The position numbers and the translations under genes were made by a program. Below the pieces are notes generated by a model, which saw only the letters and a list, made by a program, of their open reading frames with translations, did not search any database and had not been told where the DNA came from. Shown piece by piece: positions 26,852-35,696 of a DNA stretch of 64,000 nucleotides; the first letter of the stretch is position 1; each line of letters begins with the position of its first letter. This DNA comes from CAVONV01 sp963697355. Its GTDB lineage: Bacteria; Acidobacteriota; Vicinamibacteria; Marinacidobacterales; DATDRI01. Location: contig CAVONV010000028.1 of NCBI GenBank assembly GCA_963697355.1, positions 65,592 to 129,591 on the forward strand, read 5' to 3'.

Positions 26852-28552
26852 CTAAGGATTGCTCGTGGTCTGAGTCGATTCGCTCGTCTCCTTTTGGAAA
26901 ACCACCTCACCGCCGATGATCGTGTAGAGAACCTCTGTGGCCAAGATATCTCGAGGCTGAACGGTCATGATGTCCTTGGAGACCACTGTGATGTCGGCGA
27001 GTTTCCCGGGTTCGATGGAGCCCTTCTCGTTCTCCTCGAACGCAGCGTAGGCCGCATCCAAGGTATAGGATCGAAGAGCTTGCTGGCGGCTCATTCGATG
27101 CTCCGGGTACCAGCCGTTTTCCGGCTCGCCGTTCTTGTCCTGGCGAGTGATGGAAGCATAGAAACAATCCAGCGCGGAGATACTTTCAACCGGAGCGTCG
27201 GTTCCGTTGGCAATCCGTACGCCCGAGCCCAGGAGTTTGGCCCAGACGTAGGCGCCCTCGGCCGTTCGCTCTTCGCCAACACGCTCCGCTATCCACGGCA
27301 TATCTGAAGTTGCATGGACTCCCTGCATGGCGGCCACGACGCCTAGCTGTGCAAATCGACGGATGTCCGCGTGATCGAGAATCTGAGCATGCTCGACCCG
27401 AAAACGCGGGTCCGACGCTTCGCCATGCTTCGAGAACGCTTTTTCAAATGCGTTCAGGGTTTCGCGGTTCGCGCGGTCACCAATCGCGTGTGCGGCGACT
27501 TGATAGCCCGCCGTCAAGGCACGGTCAGAGATCCGATAAATGTCTTCTTCGGACAGGATCATGAGACCCGTCCACTCCGGTCGATCGCTGTAGCCGTCCA
27601 ACATCGCTGCGCCACGTGATCCGAGCGCACCATCGACGAGAAGCTTGACGGTACGGATCGTCAAGCGCGGTGAGATCAGCGGTTTGTGGGAAAAGTAGCG
27701 CTCCAGGAGCTTTTCGTCACTGCCCCAGATCATGGCATAGATTCGAACCTTGAGCTCGTCTTGCTCGTCAGCTTGCCGATAGAGATCAATGGTGGCTTCG
27801 TCGACGCCGGCGTCGTGGAAACTCGTGATGCCGTTCTCCAGACAGGCTTTTTGAGCTCTCCGAAAGGCCTCCCATCGTTTCTCGTCGCTCGGAGGCGGGA
27901 TCTTGTCGGTGATCAAGCCCATCGCGTTGTCGATGAAGATGCCGGTGGGCTTGCCGTCCTCGTCCCTCACGATCTCACCCCCCTCGGGGTCCTCCGTTTC
28001 CGGAGTCACCCCGGCAAGCTCCATTGCCTTGGTATTGGCCCATCCGGCATGCAGATCGACACGGGTGAGGAATACAGGGTGGTCGGGGCTGACGTCGTCC
28101 AGCGCTTCCTGAGTTGGAAATTCTCTGATGTCCCAATCGTTTTGATCCCAGCCGTGACCTTGGATCCATGCCTCCTCTGAAGCCTGCTCAACGTTCTGAA
28201 GCACCAGAGCGCCTATCTCCTCGGCACTCTTCGTACCGAACAAGTCGAGTGTCATGCGGCTCGAGCCGAAGTCCATGAAGTGGGCGTGAGAGTCGATGAG
28301 GCCTGGAATGGCCAGGGCGCCTCCGAGCTCGATGACGCGGGTTTCCGGTCCTATGTACTCGTCGAGCTCGTCAGTCGCACCAATAGCGGTAATTCGTTCT
28401 CCAGTAACAGCAATAGCCTCGGCCACGGGTCGGTCGGAATTGAGGGTGACCACCTTGCCTCCTCGGAGGACAAGGTCCGCGGGTGTCTGAGATTGGAACT
28501 CGCAGGCGAGGGCGAAGGCGAGAAAAAAGCACAATAGGATGGCGACACGCAT
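26852..28552 (-). CDS. YtcJ-like amidohydrolase lipoprotein
   Basis: 566 residues from the ATG at 28552, preceded by GGAAGGAAC. The signal sequence ends in a lipobox-like LAFALAC. It belongs to the amidohydrolase superfamily, YtcJ/AepA group: PADLVLRGGKV start, LIDSHAHFMDFGS (metal-binding HxH), QGHGWDQNDWD, FHDAGVDEATIDLYRQ, AHAIGDRANRETL, FRVEHAQILDHADI and NGTDAPVESISALDCFYASITR with the catalytic Asp. These enzymes hydrolyse amide or imide bonds; substrates are rarely known. Anchored outside the cytoplasm, unusual for a metallohydrolase of this type but seen in the group. Confidence 0.9.
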   Translation of the reverse strand: MRVAILLCFFLAFALACEFQSQTPADLVLRGGKVVTLNSDRPVAEAIAVTGERITAIGATDELDEYIGPETRVIELGGALAIPGLIDSHAHFMDFGSSRMTLDLFGTKSAEEIGALVLQNVEQASEEAWIQGHGWDQNDWDIREFPTQEALDDVSPDHPVFLTRVDLHAGWANTKAMELAGVTPETEDPEGGEIVRDEDGKPTGIFIDNAMGLITDKIPPPSDEKRWEAFRRAQKACLENGITSFHDAGVDEATIDLYRQADEQDELKVRIYAMIWGSDEKLLERYFSHKPLISPRLTIRTVKLLVDGALGSRGAAMLDGYSDRPEWTGLMILSEEDIYRISDRALTAGYQVAAHAIGDRANRETLNAFEKAFSKHGEASDPRFRVEHAQILDHADIRRFAQLGVVAAMQGVHATSDMPWIAERVGEERTAEGAYVWAKLLGSGVRIANGTDAPVESISALDCFYASITRQDKNGEPENGWYPEHRMSRQQALRSYTLDAAYAAFEENEKGSIEPGKLADITVVSKDIMTVQPRDILATEVLYTIIGGEVVFQKETSESTQTTSNP

Positions 28553-28921
28553 CGAAGTTCCTTCCTTTCGAGTATGAATATAGCAGAATTGACGTCGCTT
28601 GTCGGTTTCTTGTGGAAACAATCGAGTAGCCCGCCTTCGCTCCGCGCGTTTGAACAGAAGGCGGAGCTACGGCGAGACCTTGCCCGCCTACGCCCTCCGG
28701 GCTACGGCGAGACCTTGCCGAAGTCTGAATTGTAGAGCACCGACGAAGGCAGGCGTAGCCGTTGGTCCGAAACAACCGCCAACAGCTTAGGCGGGTCAAG
28801 CAGGCGAGCAGTCCTTTGCGAGTTCCCGTCACAGCGCGGTCAAGAAACAGGAACGAAGGTCGAATCGAGTAAAATAGACTTTTGTAGACGATGAGGGGAA
28901 GCAATACTGCAAGAGAGAACC
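28553..28921. repeat. Intergenic region with paired 19-bp repeat (REP-like)
   Basis: No gene in this 369-bp gap. GCTACGGCGAGACCTTGCC occurs at 28666-28684 and again at 28701-28719. The flanks CCCGCCTTCGCTCC / GGCGGAGC and CCGCCTACGCCCTCCGGGC are complementary in part, so the region can fold into GC-rich hairpins. This is the form of REP-type palindromic units found between genes. Confidence 0.5.
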
Positions 28922-29359
28922 ATGGATTGGATTCGGCGAGGGTTGCGTTTCGAGTGCCAGCCCGATTGCGGCAAGTGCTGTACCACCGAGGAGCGAGACG
29001 GAAGTATCTATCTCGAGCCCGTTGACATCGAGACGCTGTCCAAATATCTTGGAATCACGCCTCGAGAGGTCGCCGCTAAGTTCACTGTTACCGAAGTCGA
29101 TGACATCGAGCTTGTCAAGAAAGCCGACGGTAGCTGCGTGTTTCTCGAGAACAGGCGCTGCAGTGTGTACGAGGCTCGGCCTCTGCAATGCCGATCCTAC
29201 CCGTTTCTCCCTCTCGATAGTTACGCGCCCGTTGAATCTCGATGGACCTGGAGATATGAAGGTAAATATTGTCCCGGCATCGGCAAGGGAAGGCTCTATC
29301 GAAAGGAGGAGATTGTTCGTATCATGCGAGGGGGCTCCGCGACCAACGAGGTCGACTAA
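28922..29359 (+). CDS. YkgJ-family cysteine-cluster protein
   Basis: 145 residues. Cysteine pattern CQPDCGKCC near the start (residues 12-20), then CVFLENRRCSVYEARPLQC and a late CPG. This is the CxxCxxxxC-type zinc- or iron-chelating signature of the YkgJ/UPF0153 family. Function unproven; some members bind metal during modification of flagellin or other proteins. Its stop codon touches the first base of the 162-bp palindromic element. Confidence 0.87.
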   Translation: MDWIRRGLRFECQPDCGKCCTTEERDGSIYLEPVDIETLSKYLGITPREVAAKFTVTEVDDIELVKKADGSCVFLENRRCSVYEARPLQCRSYPFLPLDSYAPVESRWTWRYEGKYCPGIGKGRLYRKEEIVRIMRGGSATNEVD

Positions 29360-29520
29360 GTACCCCGATTCATAACTACGGTCCCATTCGAACGCCGATC
29401 CATCCCGTCTGGCTGCGTTGCTCGTCGGTCATATATCTAGATATTATTCACTCCTCGCGCCTTGCCGGCCGGTTGCCTCGACGTTCTCGGTACGCGACCG
29501 TAGCTATGAACCAGGGTACT
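29359..29520. repeat. 162-bp near-palindromic element filling a convergent intergenic gap
   Basis: The arms 29359-29383 and 29496-29520 are inverted repeats matching at 22 of 25 positions. A second inner pair (29391-29398 with 29478-29485) matches 7 of 8. The centre holds a perfect 12-bp palindrome, ATATCTAGATAT (29433-29444). It begins on the last base of the YkgJ stop and ends on the second base of the aminotransferase stop. All four arm mismatches become G-U pairs in RNA from the minus strand. It may be a MITE-like insertion or a structured 3' end. Confidence 0.6.
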
Positions 29521-30688
29521 AGGCGAGTACTTTCCGTAGCGCCTCGAGGAAAGCTTGGTTTTCAGAAGCGAGCCCCACAGAGATCCTGAGGTAGGTCGGT
29601 TTCTTCCACGCCTGTCCGTCTCTCACATAGATCTTCTTGCGCTCCAGCGCCTGCACGACAGGTTTGGCTTCCCTTCCCAGATCGACCATGAAGAACGGTG
29701 CCCGGTGAGGAAGCGCGGTCAGACCAAGCTCTTTGAGTCCCGCGCGAAGGACATCGAGCCCTTCGTCCACCGTTCGGACGTAGGCGTTCACGTGATCCCT
29801 GTCTGCGAGAGCCGCGGGAGCGGCGACGTTGACGGCTGCGTTGATGCCCAGATCCCATAGCCAGAACGTCTTGAGTTGCTTGATGACTTCCTCGTTGGAG
29901 ATGGCATAACCAAGACGTAGACCCGCAAGACCATAGGCTTTGGAAAACGTGCGTGCAACGATGATGGGAGCGCCTTTTTTGACCAAGTCGATGGAGCTCT
30001 CGCCTCTTGGGAGGAACTGGCTGTAGGCTTCATCGACCAACAAGATCGCTCCCTCGGGTAGCCCGGCAACGAGCTCGTTGATTTCATCGAGCGTCAAAGC
30101 GGCTCCCGTCGGGTTGTTGGGGTTGGCGATGTAGACGAGTCGGGTATTGCGGTCGAAAGCCTTCCGTAGCCGAGCGGTGTCGATACTTCCGTCCTCGAGG
30201 AGCGGCACGCGGGTGACTTCGGCTCCCATGGAAGCCGCCACCCCCGCCGACCACCCGTAGCTGGGATCCGGTAGGACGAGGCTGTGACCCTCTTTGAGAT
30301 AAGTCCAGGGGGCGATGTGAAGAAACTCGGTCGAACCGCATCCGAGGAGGATGCTCGTCTCGGAGATCTCGTGATGTCGCGCCAATATTCCGATGAGCGG
30401 AAAGATGTTGTTGTAGCGGTTGGCGTTCAGGAGACCGTGCTCCCGGATGGCGGAAAGGGCTTTAGGCGACGGGCCTAATGGATTCTCGTTGAAGTTGAGA
30501 AGGACCGCATCCTCAGGATAGGCGCCCGGAATGTCTTCTTCGGTCGCCATCGCAGCTTCCTGACCCGATACCTTGCTCTGGTATGCCAAGACCGAGGCGC
30601 CTGCGGTAGTGGCCAGCACTTGGAGAAAGCGGCGGCGAGAGGGCTCGAGCCCCCCAGGATAGCAACTCCAAAGAGGATGGGTGTCCAT
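29519..30688 (-). CDS. Tat-exported HisC-like PLP aminotransferase (copy A)
   Basis: 389 residues from the ATG at 30688. A twin-arginine signal lies at residues 18-35 (SRRRFLQVLATTAGASV). The class I/II fold-type I core is closest in form to histidinol-phosphate aminotransferase: LNFNENPLGPSP, GCGSTEFLHIAPW, YIANPNNPTG (Asn binding PLP, about 190), LLVDEAYSQF (Asp219) and the Schiff-base lysine K250 in ARTFSKAYGLAGLRLGY. HisC itself is cytoplasmic, so an exported form probably has another job. It lies 149 bp after a paralogue in the same direction. Confidence 0.88.
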   Translation of the reverse strand: MDTHPLWSCYPGGLEPSRRRFLQVLATTAGASVLAYQSKVSGQEAAMATEEDIPGAYPEDAVLLNFNENPLGPSPKALSAIREHGLLNANRYNNIFPLIGILARHHEISETSILLGCGSTEFLHIAPWTYLKEGHSLVLPDPSYGWSAGVAASMGAEVTRVPLLEDGSIDTARLRKAFDRNTRLVYIANPNNPTGAALTLDEINELVAGLPEGAILLVDEAYSQFLPRGESSIDLVKKGAPIIVARTFSKAYGLAGLRLGYAISNEEVIKQLKTFWLWDLGINAAVNVAAPAALADRDHVNAYVRTVDEGLDVLRAGLKELGLTALPHRAPFFMVDLGREAKPVVQALERKKIYVRDGQAWKKPTYLRISVGLASENQAFLEALRKVLA

Positions 30689-30836
30689 GAAGAAGAACTC
30701 AGAACTCAAGAACTCGAGTACTCGAGAATGAAGAAACAAACCATAAAGATCACAAGGTACTTGAAACCCGATACCAGACTTTCTTCTTCGCGTTATGCTC
30801 GGCTACATTTTCTTGAGTACTTGGGTTCCTCTCTCT
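30689..30836. repeat. Gap with dispersed AAGAACTCAAGAA repeat
   Basis: Between the two aminotransferase genes the sequence AAGAACTCAGAACTCAAGAA (30692-30711) runs on into CTCGAGTACTCGAGAATGAAG. A degenerate inverted copy (TTCTTGAGTACTTGGGTTCC) lies at 30820-30839. These match the repeats at 22825 and 51750. No gene is present. Confidence 0.5.
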
Positions 30837-31970
30837 TTACGTCAACAACTTCTTTAGTGCTGCGATGGCTGCCTTGTTGTCCTCGTCCAGCCCATAGGAG
30901 ATACGAACGTGTTGCGGCATATCCCAATCGGCGCCCTTTCGAACGTGGACGTTTTCTTTGGCCATCTTCTCAACGAAGGTCTCGGAGTCTTCACCGACGT
31001 CGACCATGAGCAATGGCGATGCGCCGATGATGTGTTTCAAGCCGAGGGCCGTGAGCTCCTTTTTGTAAAAGGCCTTGCAGGTTTTCGCATGGTCGACGAA
31101 TTTCTTCACGTGTTCGTGGTCTTGCAAGGCGGCAATGGCTCCACCGTATCCGGCCAGGTTCATCAACGTGTACTGAAATGCAGAGACTTTCTCTATCACG
31201 TCGGGATGACCGACGCCGTAACCGATGCGAAGGCCGGCCAGGCCGTACACCTTTGAGAAAGTGCGCGTTACGAATACGTTGTCGTAACCTGCTTTCAAGA
31301 GATCGATACCGTTGGGCCCGTCGGGGAGAAAGTGGACGTAGGCCTCATCGATGAAGAACAACACGTCCTTAGGAAGCGCGTCCGCTATGGACTTAACCTC
31401 GTCGTAGCTCAGTGTGGTCCCCGTGGGGTTGTTCGGATTGACGAGATAGAAAATCTTGGTCTCGGAATCCACGGCTGCCAAGAGGCCCTGAACGTCGTAG
31501 CTCCAGTCCGGTTTCAGCTTCACCCAATGCACCTTGGCACCGATGATTTCGGCCATTCTTGGCGTGCTGCGGTAGGTCTGGAGAGTAGAGACCATATTGC
31601 CGCCCTCGCGGAGGTAGGCAACGGCTACCGCACTCAAGATCTCGCCAGAGCCCGTACCAAGCCGAACCATCTTGTTGTCGACACCGTGCATCTCTGCGAG
31701 GACGTTTCTGAGTTGTACAGGTGGGATGATATAGCGATGTGCCTGAGTGAGACCGCGCTCGATGGCTTTGATGGCCATCGGTGACGGACCGTAGGGGTTT
31801 TCATTGCGGTTCAAACGGATGGCGTCCGGTGCGAACCCCACCAGGAAGTCCACCACATCCGGCCCCGCTTCGGCGGCGTGACAATAGTCCGTCGAAAGGG
31901 TCTCCATGAAAGGCAAGGCCGCTGTGGCGGCGACCGAGCTTCGTAGAAAATTGCGTCTGGAAATGCTCAT
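30837..31970 (-). CDS. Tat-exported HisC-like PLP aminotransferase (copy B)
   Basis: 377 residues from the ATG at 31970. The Tat signal is residues 4-20 (SRRNFLRSSVAATAALP). The core parallels copy A: IRLNRNENPYGPSP, GTGSGEILSAVAVAYL, YLVNPNNPTG (about 176-184), FFIDEAYVHF and the Schiff-base K240 in TRTFSKVYGLAGLRIGYG. Two related exported aminotransferases in tandem suggest gene duplication with divergent substrates. Divergent from the glycerate kinase, with 121 bp between the starts that must hold both promoters. Confidence 0.88.
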   Translation of the reverse strand: MSISRRNFLRSSVAATAALPFMETLSTDYCHAAEAGPDVVDFLVGFAPDAIRLNRNENPYGPSPMAIKAIERGLTQAHRYIIPPVQLRNVLAEMHGVDNKMVRLGTGSGEILSAVAVAYLREGGNMVSTLQTYRSTPRMAEIIGAKVHWVKLKPDWSYDVQGLLAAVDSETKIFYLVNPNNPTGTTLSYDEVKSIADALPKDVLFFIDEAYVHFLPDGPNGIDLLKAGYDNVFVTRTFSKVYGLAGLRIGYGVGHPDVIEKVSAFQYTLMNLAGYGGAIAALQDHEHVKKFVDHAKTCKAFYKKELTALGLKHIIGASPLLMVDVGEDSETFVEKMAKENVHVRKGADWDMPQHVRISYGLDEDNKAAIAALKKLLT

Positions 31971-32091
31971 GACGTCCTCCTGTTTTTGGACCGATTGAAC
32001 TCGGATGTGACGACCACAAGCGTAACCGATGGGGGCAAGTGGTAGCAAGGAGGATCCTGCTCGGTTCAAGACGCTGCTATACTCCTATTCC

Positions 32092-33423
32092 ATGACTACA
32101 GCAAAGCAACGTGAAACCGCCTTGGATCTTTTTGGCGCCGGATTGGCGGCCGCGGATCCCTATCAGTTGTTAAAAGAGCACACACGTCTCGAAGGCCGAA
32201 AGATGAGCTGCGAGTCGCTCGGATCGAGGGTGGAATGGGAGCTTCCGGCATTGGATTCGGATGGCCGGTTGATCGTCGTCGGTGCCGGTAAGGGCGCGGC
32301 CTCCTTGGCGAAAGCGGTCGAGGAATCTCTAGGAGATCGGATCGTATCGGGTCGTATCGTCGTCAAGCACGGCCATGGATTGCCCTTGGAACACATCGTG
32401 GTAGAGGAGGGAGGGCATCCTCTTCCCGATCCCGCAGGACTTGCGGGCACGCGTCGGCTCCTCGAGGAGCTCGAGGGGACCCGACCCGATGACCGGGTCA
32501 TCTTCTTGCTGACCGGTGGAGGTTCCGCCCTTCTCGTGGCGCCGGCCGAGGGTCTCAACCTCGAACACAAGATTGAAACGACCCGCCACCTTCTCCATTG
32601 CGGGGCGACCATTCAAGAAATGAACACCCTGAGAAAGCATCTCTCCGCGGTCAAAGGGGGACGGCTCTTGGAGCGGATTGCGCCGGCTCGATCGATGACC
32701 TTCATCATTTCGGATGTCGTCGGGGACGACCTCGCATCGATTGGCTCGGGTCCTACTGCGCCCGACCCCTCGACTTTCTCGGATTGCCTAGAGATCCTGG
32801 CCCGTTACCAATTGACGGAAGAAGTGCCCGGCCCTGTTCTCCAAAGGCTGAGAGACGGCGTGGAGGGGCGAATCTCGGAGACTCCCAAGCCGGGCGACAC
32901 GCTCTTTAGCGAGGCACAGCACCTTATTTTGGCCAGTAATCGCCAAACCGTAGAAGCCGCTCGGTTTCGTGCCAAAGAACTAGGATATGAGGTCGAGGTG
33001 TTTGCCTATGATATGGAAGGCTCAACCCACGAAAAAGCGCGAGCCTTCACGGCTCGATTGGCAGAGCTGGCCGGACGAAGGGTGGTGCTTCTCGCGGGAG
33101 GAGAAACGACCCTCGTGGTCAAAGGGAGCGGAAAGGGAGGCCGAAATCAGGAGTTTGCTTTGGTCGCGGCCCGCGAGATGGAAGGGCATGAAGGACTTTT
33201 CCTCCTCTCGGCGGGAACGGATGGAACGGACGGCCCCACGGATGCGGCCGGCGCCTTCGCCGACACAACGACCTTTGACCGAGCCCGTTCACGGGGTTTG
33301 GATCCCCTGGCATACCTCGCGAACAACGACGCCTATCACCTCTTCGAGCCACTGGGAGATCTGCTAAAAACCGGACCGACAGGTACGAACGTCATGGATC
33401 TGGTTGTCGGACTGGCGGAGTAA
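32092..33423 (+). CDS. Glycerate 2-kinase (DUF4147/MOFRL family)
   Basis: 443 residues from the ATG at 32092. The N-terminal DUF4147 domain (about 5-230) has VVGAGKGAASLAKAVEE, VEEGGHPLPDPAGLAGTRRLL and FLLTGGGSALLVAPAEGL. The C-terminal MOFRL domain (about 310-435) has VVLLAGGETTLVVKGSGKGGRNQEFAL and the closing GTNVMDLVVGL. Phosphorylates D-glycerate to 2-phosphoglycerate in the cytoplasm, feeding glyoxylate or serine carbon into glycolysis. Stand-alone gene. Confidence 0.93.
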   Translation: MTTAKQRETALDLFGAGLAAADPYQLLKEHTRLEGRKMSCESLGSRVEWELPALDSDGRLIVVGAGKGAASLAKAVEESLGDRIVSGRIVVKHGHGLPLEHIVVEEGGHPLPDPAGLAGTRRLLEELEGTRPDDRVIFLLTGGGSALLVAPAEGLNLEHKIETTRHLLHCGATIQEMNTLRKHLSAVKGGRLLERIAPARSMTFIISDVVGDDLASIGSGPTAPDPSTFSDCLEILARYQLTEEVPGPVLQRLRDGVEGRISETPKPGDTLFSEAQHLILASNRQTVEAARFRAKELGYEVEVFAYDMEGSTHEKARAFTARLAELAGRRVVLLAGGETTLVVKGSGKGGRNQEFALVAAREMEGHEGLFLLSAGTDGTDGPTDAAGAFADTTTFDRARSRGLDPLAYLANNDAYHLFEPLGDLLKTGPTGTNVMDLVVGLAE

Positions 33424-33563
33424 CACGGCGCGAATGTGGAAAAAAAGCAGTTTTGCTCAATTTTCAGCCACTTGGGGCCCGACCGACCTGACCCCAATAC
33501 TTACTATCTTGGCGAGGTCGGAGCGTTGTCCTCACTGAGGATCGATTTGTCACCGTCTTTCGG

Positions 33564-33583
33564 GCTGCTCGGAACCGAGCAGC
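33564..33583. terminator. Hairpin downstream of the tiny membrane ORF
   Basis: GCTGCTCGGAACCGAGCAGC is a perfect palindrome starting 10 bases past the stop of the 30-residue minus-strand ORF. No T-run. It is consistent with an end of that small transcript. Confidence 0.45.
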
Positions 33584-33593
33584 GGGGTGAGGC

Positions 33594-33686
33594 TCACGTA
33601 GGGACACCGAGGCGAGGAAGAATCACCCAGTTGAGAAGAAACCAGAAGGCGATGAAGCCGATGAAGATGAGCGTGTCGAGTGTCAT
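33594..33686 (-). CDS. Tiny single-span membrane protein (30 residues)
   Basis: ATG at 33686, TGA at 33594. The product begins MTLDTLIFIGFIAFWFLLNW and ends ILPRLGVPT: one hydrophobic helix followed by a short basic tail. AGGA lies about 10 bases before the ATG. A TATAAT box on the same strand (33708-33713) sits about 22 bp before the start, and a hairpin follows the stop. I do not recognise a named family with certainty; short proteins ending in LPxxGVPT-like tails occur in many bacteria. The rest of the gap between 33424 and 33739 holds nothing else I can support. Confidence 0.5.
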   Translation of the reverse strand: MTLDTLIFIGFIAFWFLLNWVILPRLGVPT

Positions 33687-33739
33687 AGCGTCATATCCTA
33701 GGCTTCAATTATAGCGCATAACGGCTGGAGATCGCTTTC

Positions 33740-34711
33740 TCAGGATCCTCCGAGGTCTTCCAGCTTTTCTCGGGCCACTTCGGCCCACTCTGAGTCCGAG
33801 TCGAGCTTTAGATAATTAGACCAGCTTGAGCGTGCCCGGTCGGGAAAGCCAAGTTGCCCGTAAAACACCCCGAGGTTGAAGGCAATCTGCAAATCCACAG
33901 GGTGCTGCCGTTCAGCCTCTCGTAGCAACGTGAGACCTCGTCGCAGGTAGTCTGGAGCCGTTTGCGAATCTCGGAGCGCAAGCTCAAAGTAGACGACAGC
34001 AAGGCCGTTTTTCGCAGCCGAAGACTCGGGGGCGATGTCTAGAGCATCTTGAAGCCGCCTTTCCGCCTCCTCCAATGCTCCTTTGTCGAGCAGATAAAGC
34101 CCAAGGGCCGTTTGACTCTCGAGCTCTCCGGGGGCGAGCTCGGCGGCTTCTCTCAGTTTGATTTCAATGTGCTCCTCTGCCGGGTCGACCATGTCGAAGC
34201 CGCTTCGAGTGACTCGGGCCCGATGGAATCCGGGGATGTAGCGCAGAGGGACACGCCCCGTCTCCTGTCGAAGGGCGACGAGGTCGGCCATGGTTCGGGT
34301 GGCAATCTGTCGCGCGCGTGTCGGTGCAATGAGCAACTTCTGCACGAGTGAGAAAGCCAAGATCAGTCCGGCTGCCGCCGCAACTGCAGGGACCCACTGA
34401 GCCCTCACCCAGACGATGCCGCGTCCCCTCGCTCCACTCGGGCTGGTTGCGACGATGTGAGGTCGTAGCTGTTGGAGGATCTCCTCTGGCCTGCGAGCTG
34501 GTGTTTCGGCGAGGACTTCCTCTTCACTTTCCCCTATAAAATCGAGCGAGCGTTGGGATTGTCTCACAGAAGCGAGGTACTCAACACAGTCGGGACAGAT
34601 GTCGAGATGTTCGAGGACGACGCGCCGCAAGCTGCGGCTCAGAGTATTCTCAATGAATCGGAAGGTTTCTTCGGGGGTCAGGTGTCGTTCGGAGGGCCTA
34701 TTTGTTGTCAT
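33740..34711 (-). CDS. Anti-sigma-like protein: zinc-finger, membrane helix, TPR repeats
   Basis: 323 residues from the ATG at 34711, which has GGGAG nine bases upstream; the frame is open to 34762. The zf-HC2-type anti-sigma motif is residues 10-45 (HLTPEETFRF...EHLDICPDC, i.e. H-x3-C-x2-C). One membrane helix is near 105-125 (WVPAVAAAAGLILAFSLV). An external region with TPR-like repeats fills about 190-320 (LGLYLLDKGALEEAERRLQDALDIAPES and two more). It should bind and hold the ECF sigma factor encoded just upstream. The TPR half may sense envelope proteins. Confidence 0.82.
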   Translation of the reverse strand: MTTNRPSERHLTPEETFRFIENTLSRSLRRVVLEHLDICPDCVEYLASVRQSQRSLDFIGESEEEVLAETPARRPEEILQQLRPHIVATSPSGARGRGIVWVRAQWVPAVAAAAGLILAFSLVQKLLIAPTRARQIATRTMADLVALRQETGRVPLRYIPGFHRARVTRSGFDMVDPAEEHIEIKLREAAELAPGELESQTALGLYLLDKGALEEAERRLQDALDIAPESSAAKNGLAVVYFELALRDSQTAPDYLRRGLTLLREAERQHPVDLQIAFNLGVFYGQLGFPDRARSSWSNYLKLDSDSEWAEVAREKLEDLGGS

Positions 34712-34895
34712 CGTTGTCTCCCGTCCTCGCGAGTGTTGGGCCTCCTTCAGGTCGTAAGTCATCCAGATTCAGTGAGTTGCTTCGACCGCGCTCCTCACCA
34801 GGGGACCGACGTCCAAGCCCGGCAACGTGCCGCATTGCCAAGGCGTTCGGGAAGCCCTTTTTCCCGCTTGCTATAGGGGACGACTTATTTATGGC

Positions 34896-35588
34896 CTAGC
34901 CTCCCTCTTCTTCAAGAATTTTTTTGACGAGAGACCGGATTTTTCGAGCCCGCTTTTCCACGCCGCTAGCCGAAAGCCTCATTCCTTTATAGGACGCGAC
35001 ATCCACGGCTGACAGTCCTTGAACGAAAATAAGGCGGAAAATCAACCGATCGCGAGTGGAAATAGAGCTCAAAGTGCTTTCTTCGACAGCGGCAGAGATT
35101 CTTCTTTGAAGCTCCTGAGATTCGGCGATCTCCTCCGGGTTTGGTTCGGCGCTCGGAAGGTAGTCCCCCAGAGTCGCGTCTTGTGCGGGTCCGTGGGCCA
35201 CTCGGAGAGGTTCGCTGAGTGACGTCGCTGCTGGAGGTCTTCTTTGTGCTCGAAGCTTCTTGAAGTGATCCCGCACCAAATTGACGGCAATGGTATGAAG
35301 ATAGGTGTAGATGGAATTCTCGCTGAGACCCCGAAAGGCCGCCAACGCACGCCGTTCGGCATCGATGAGACGAATGAAAACCTCTTGGGTCAGGTCATCG
35401 ATGACCTCGCCGGGTCGGCTCGCGTCCACACCAGAATAACGTAGAGCCTCAGCCGTGTAAGCTCGGTAGGTGAGTCTCCGTATCCGGGGTTGGAAACGTG
35501 TAACGAACTCGAGCCACGCGTGATCTTCTGGTCCCGCATTGACGAGATGGCTCACCAATGCGCGGTTCGAAAGCTCAGATATACCCAC
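34896..35588 (-). CDS. ECF-type RNA polymerase sigma factor
   Basis: 230 residues. Region 2 is recognisable in WLEFVTRFQPRIRRLTYRAY...DDLTQEVFIRLIDAERRAL and YLHTIAVNLVRDHFKKLRA (-10 recognition). Region 4 is STRDRLIFRLIFVQGLSAVDVASYKG followed by a basic helix (-35 recognition). Longer than most ECF factors because of an insert between the regions (about 118-150). It is followed on the same strand by its probable anti-sigma factor, 184 bp away. Confidence 0.88.
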   Translation of the reverse strand: MGISELSNRALVSHLVNAGPEDHAWLEFVTRFQPRIRRLTYRAYTAEALRYSGVDASRPGEVIDDLTQEVFIRLIDAERRALAAFRGLSENSIYTYLHTIAVNLVRDHFKKLRAQRRPPAATSLSEPLRVAHGPAQDATLGDYLPSAEPNPEEIAESQELQRRISAAVEESTLSSISTRDRLIFRLIFVQGLSAVDVASYKGMRLSASGVEKRARKIRSLVKKILEEEGG

Positions 35589-35696
35589 TACATGCCTAGT
35601 TAACTGGACCGAGACGCACGATCAATACTATTGTAACAGCACCCGGCAGGTTGCGGGTTATCGAGATGCCTCCGGTCTGGCTACAATGGGGTACAC

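Noticed and set aside
33436..33714. 92-residue plus-strand open frame
   Set aside because: Composition is unlike a protein of this genome, there is no ribosome binding site, and the minus strand holds a better small membrane ORF with promoter and hairpin.
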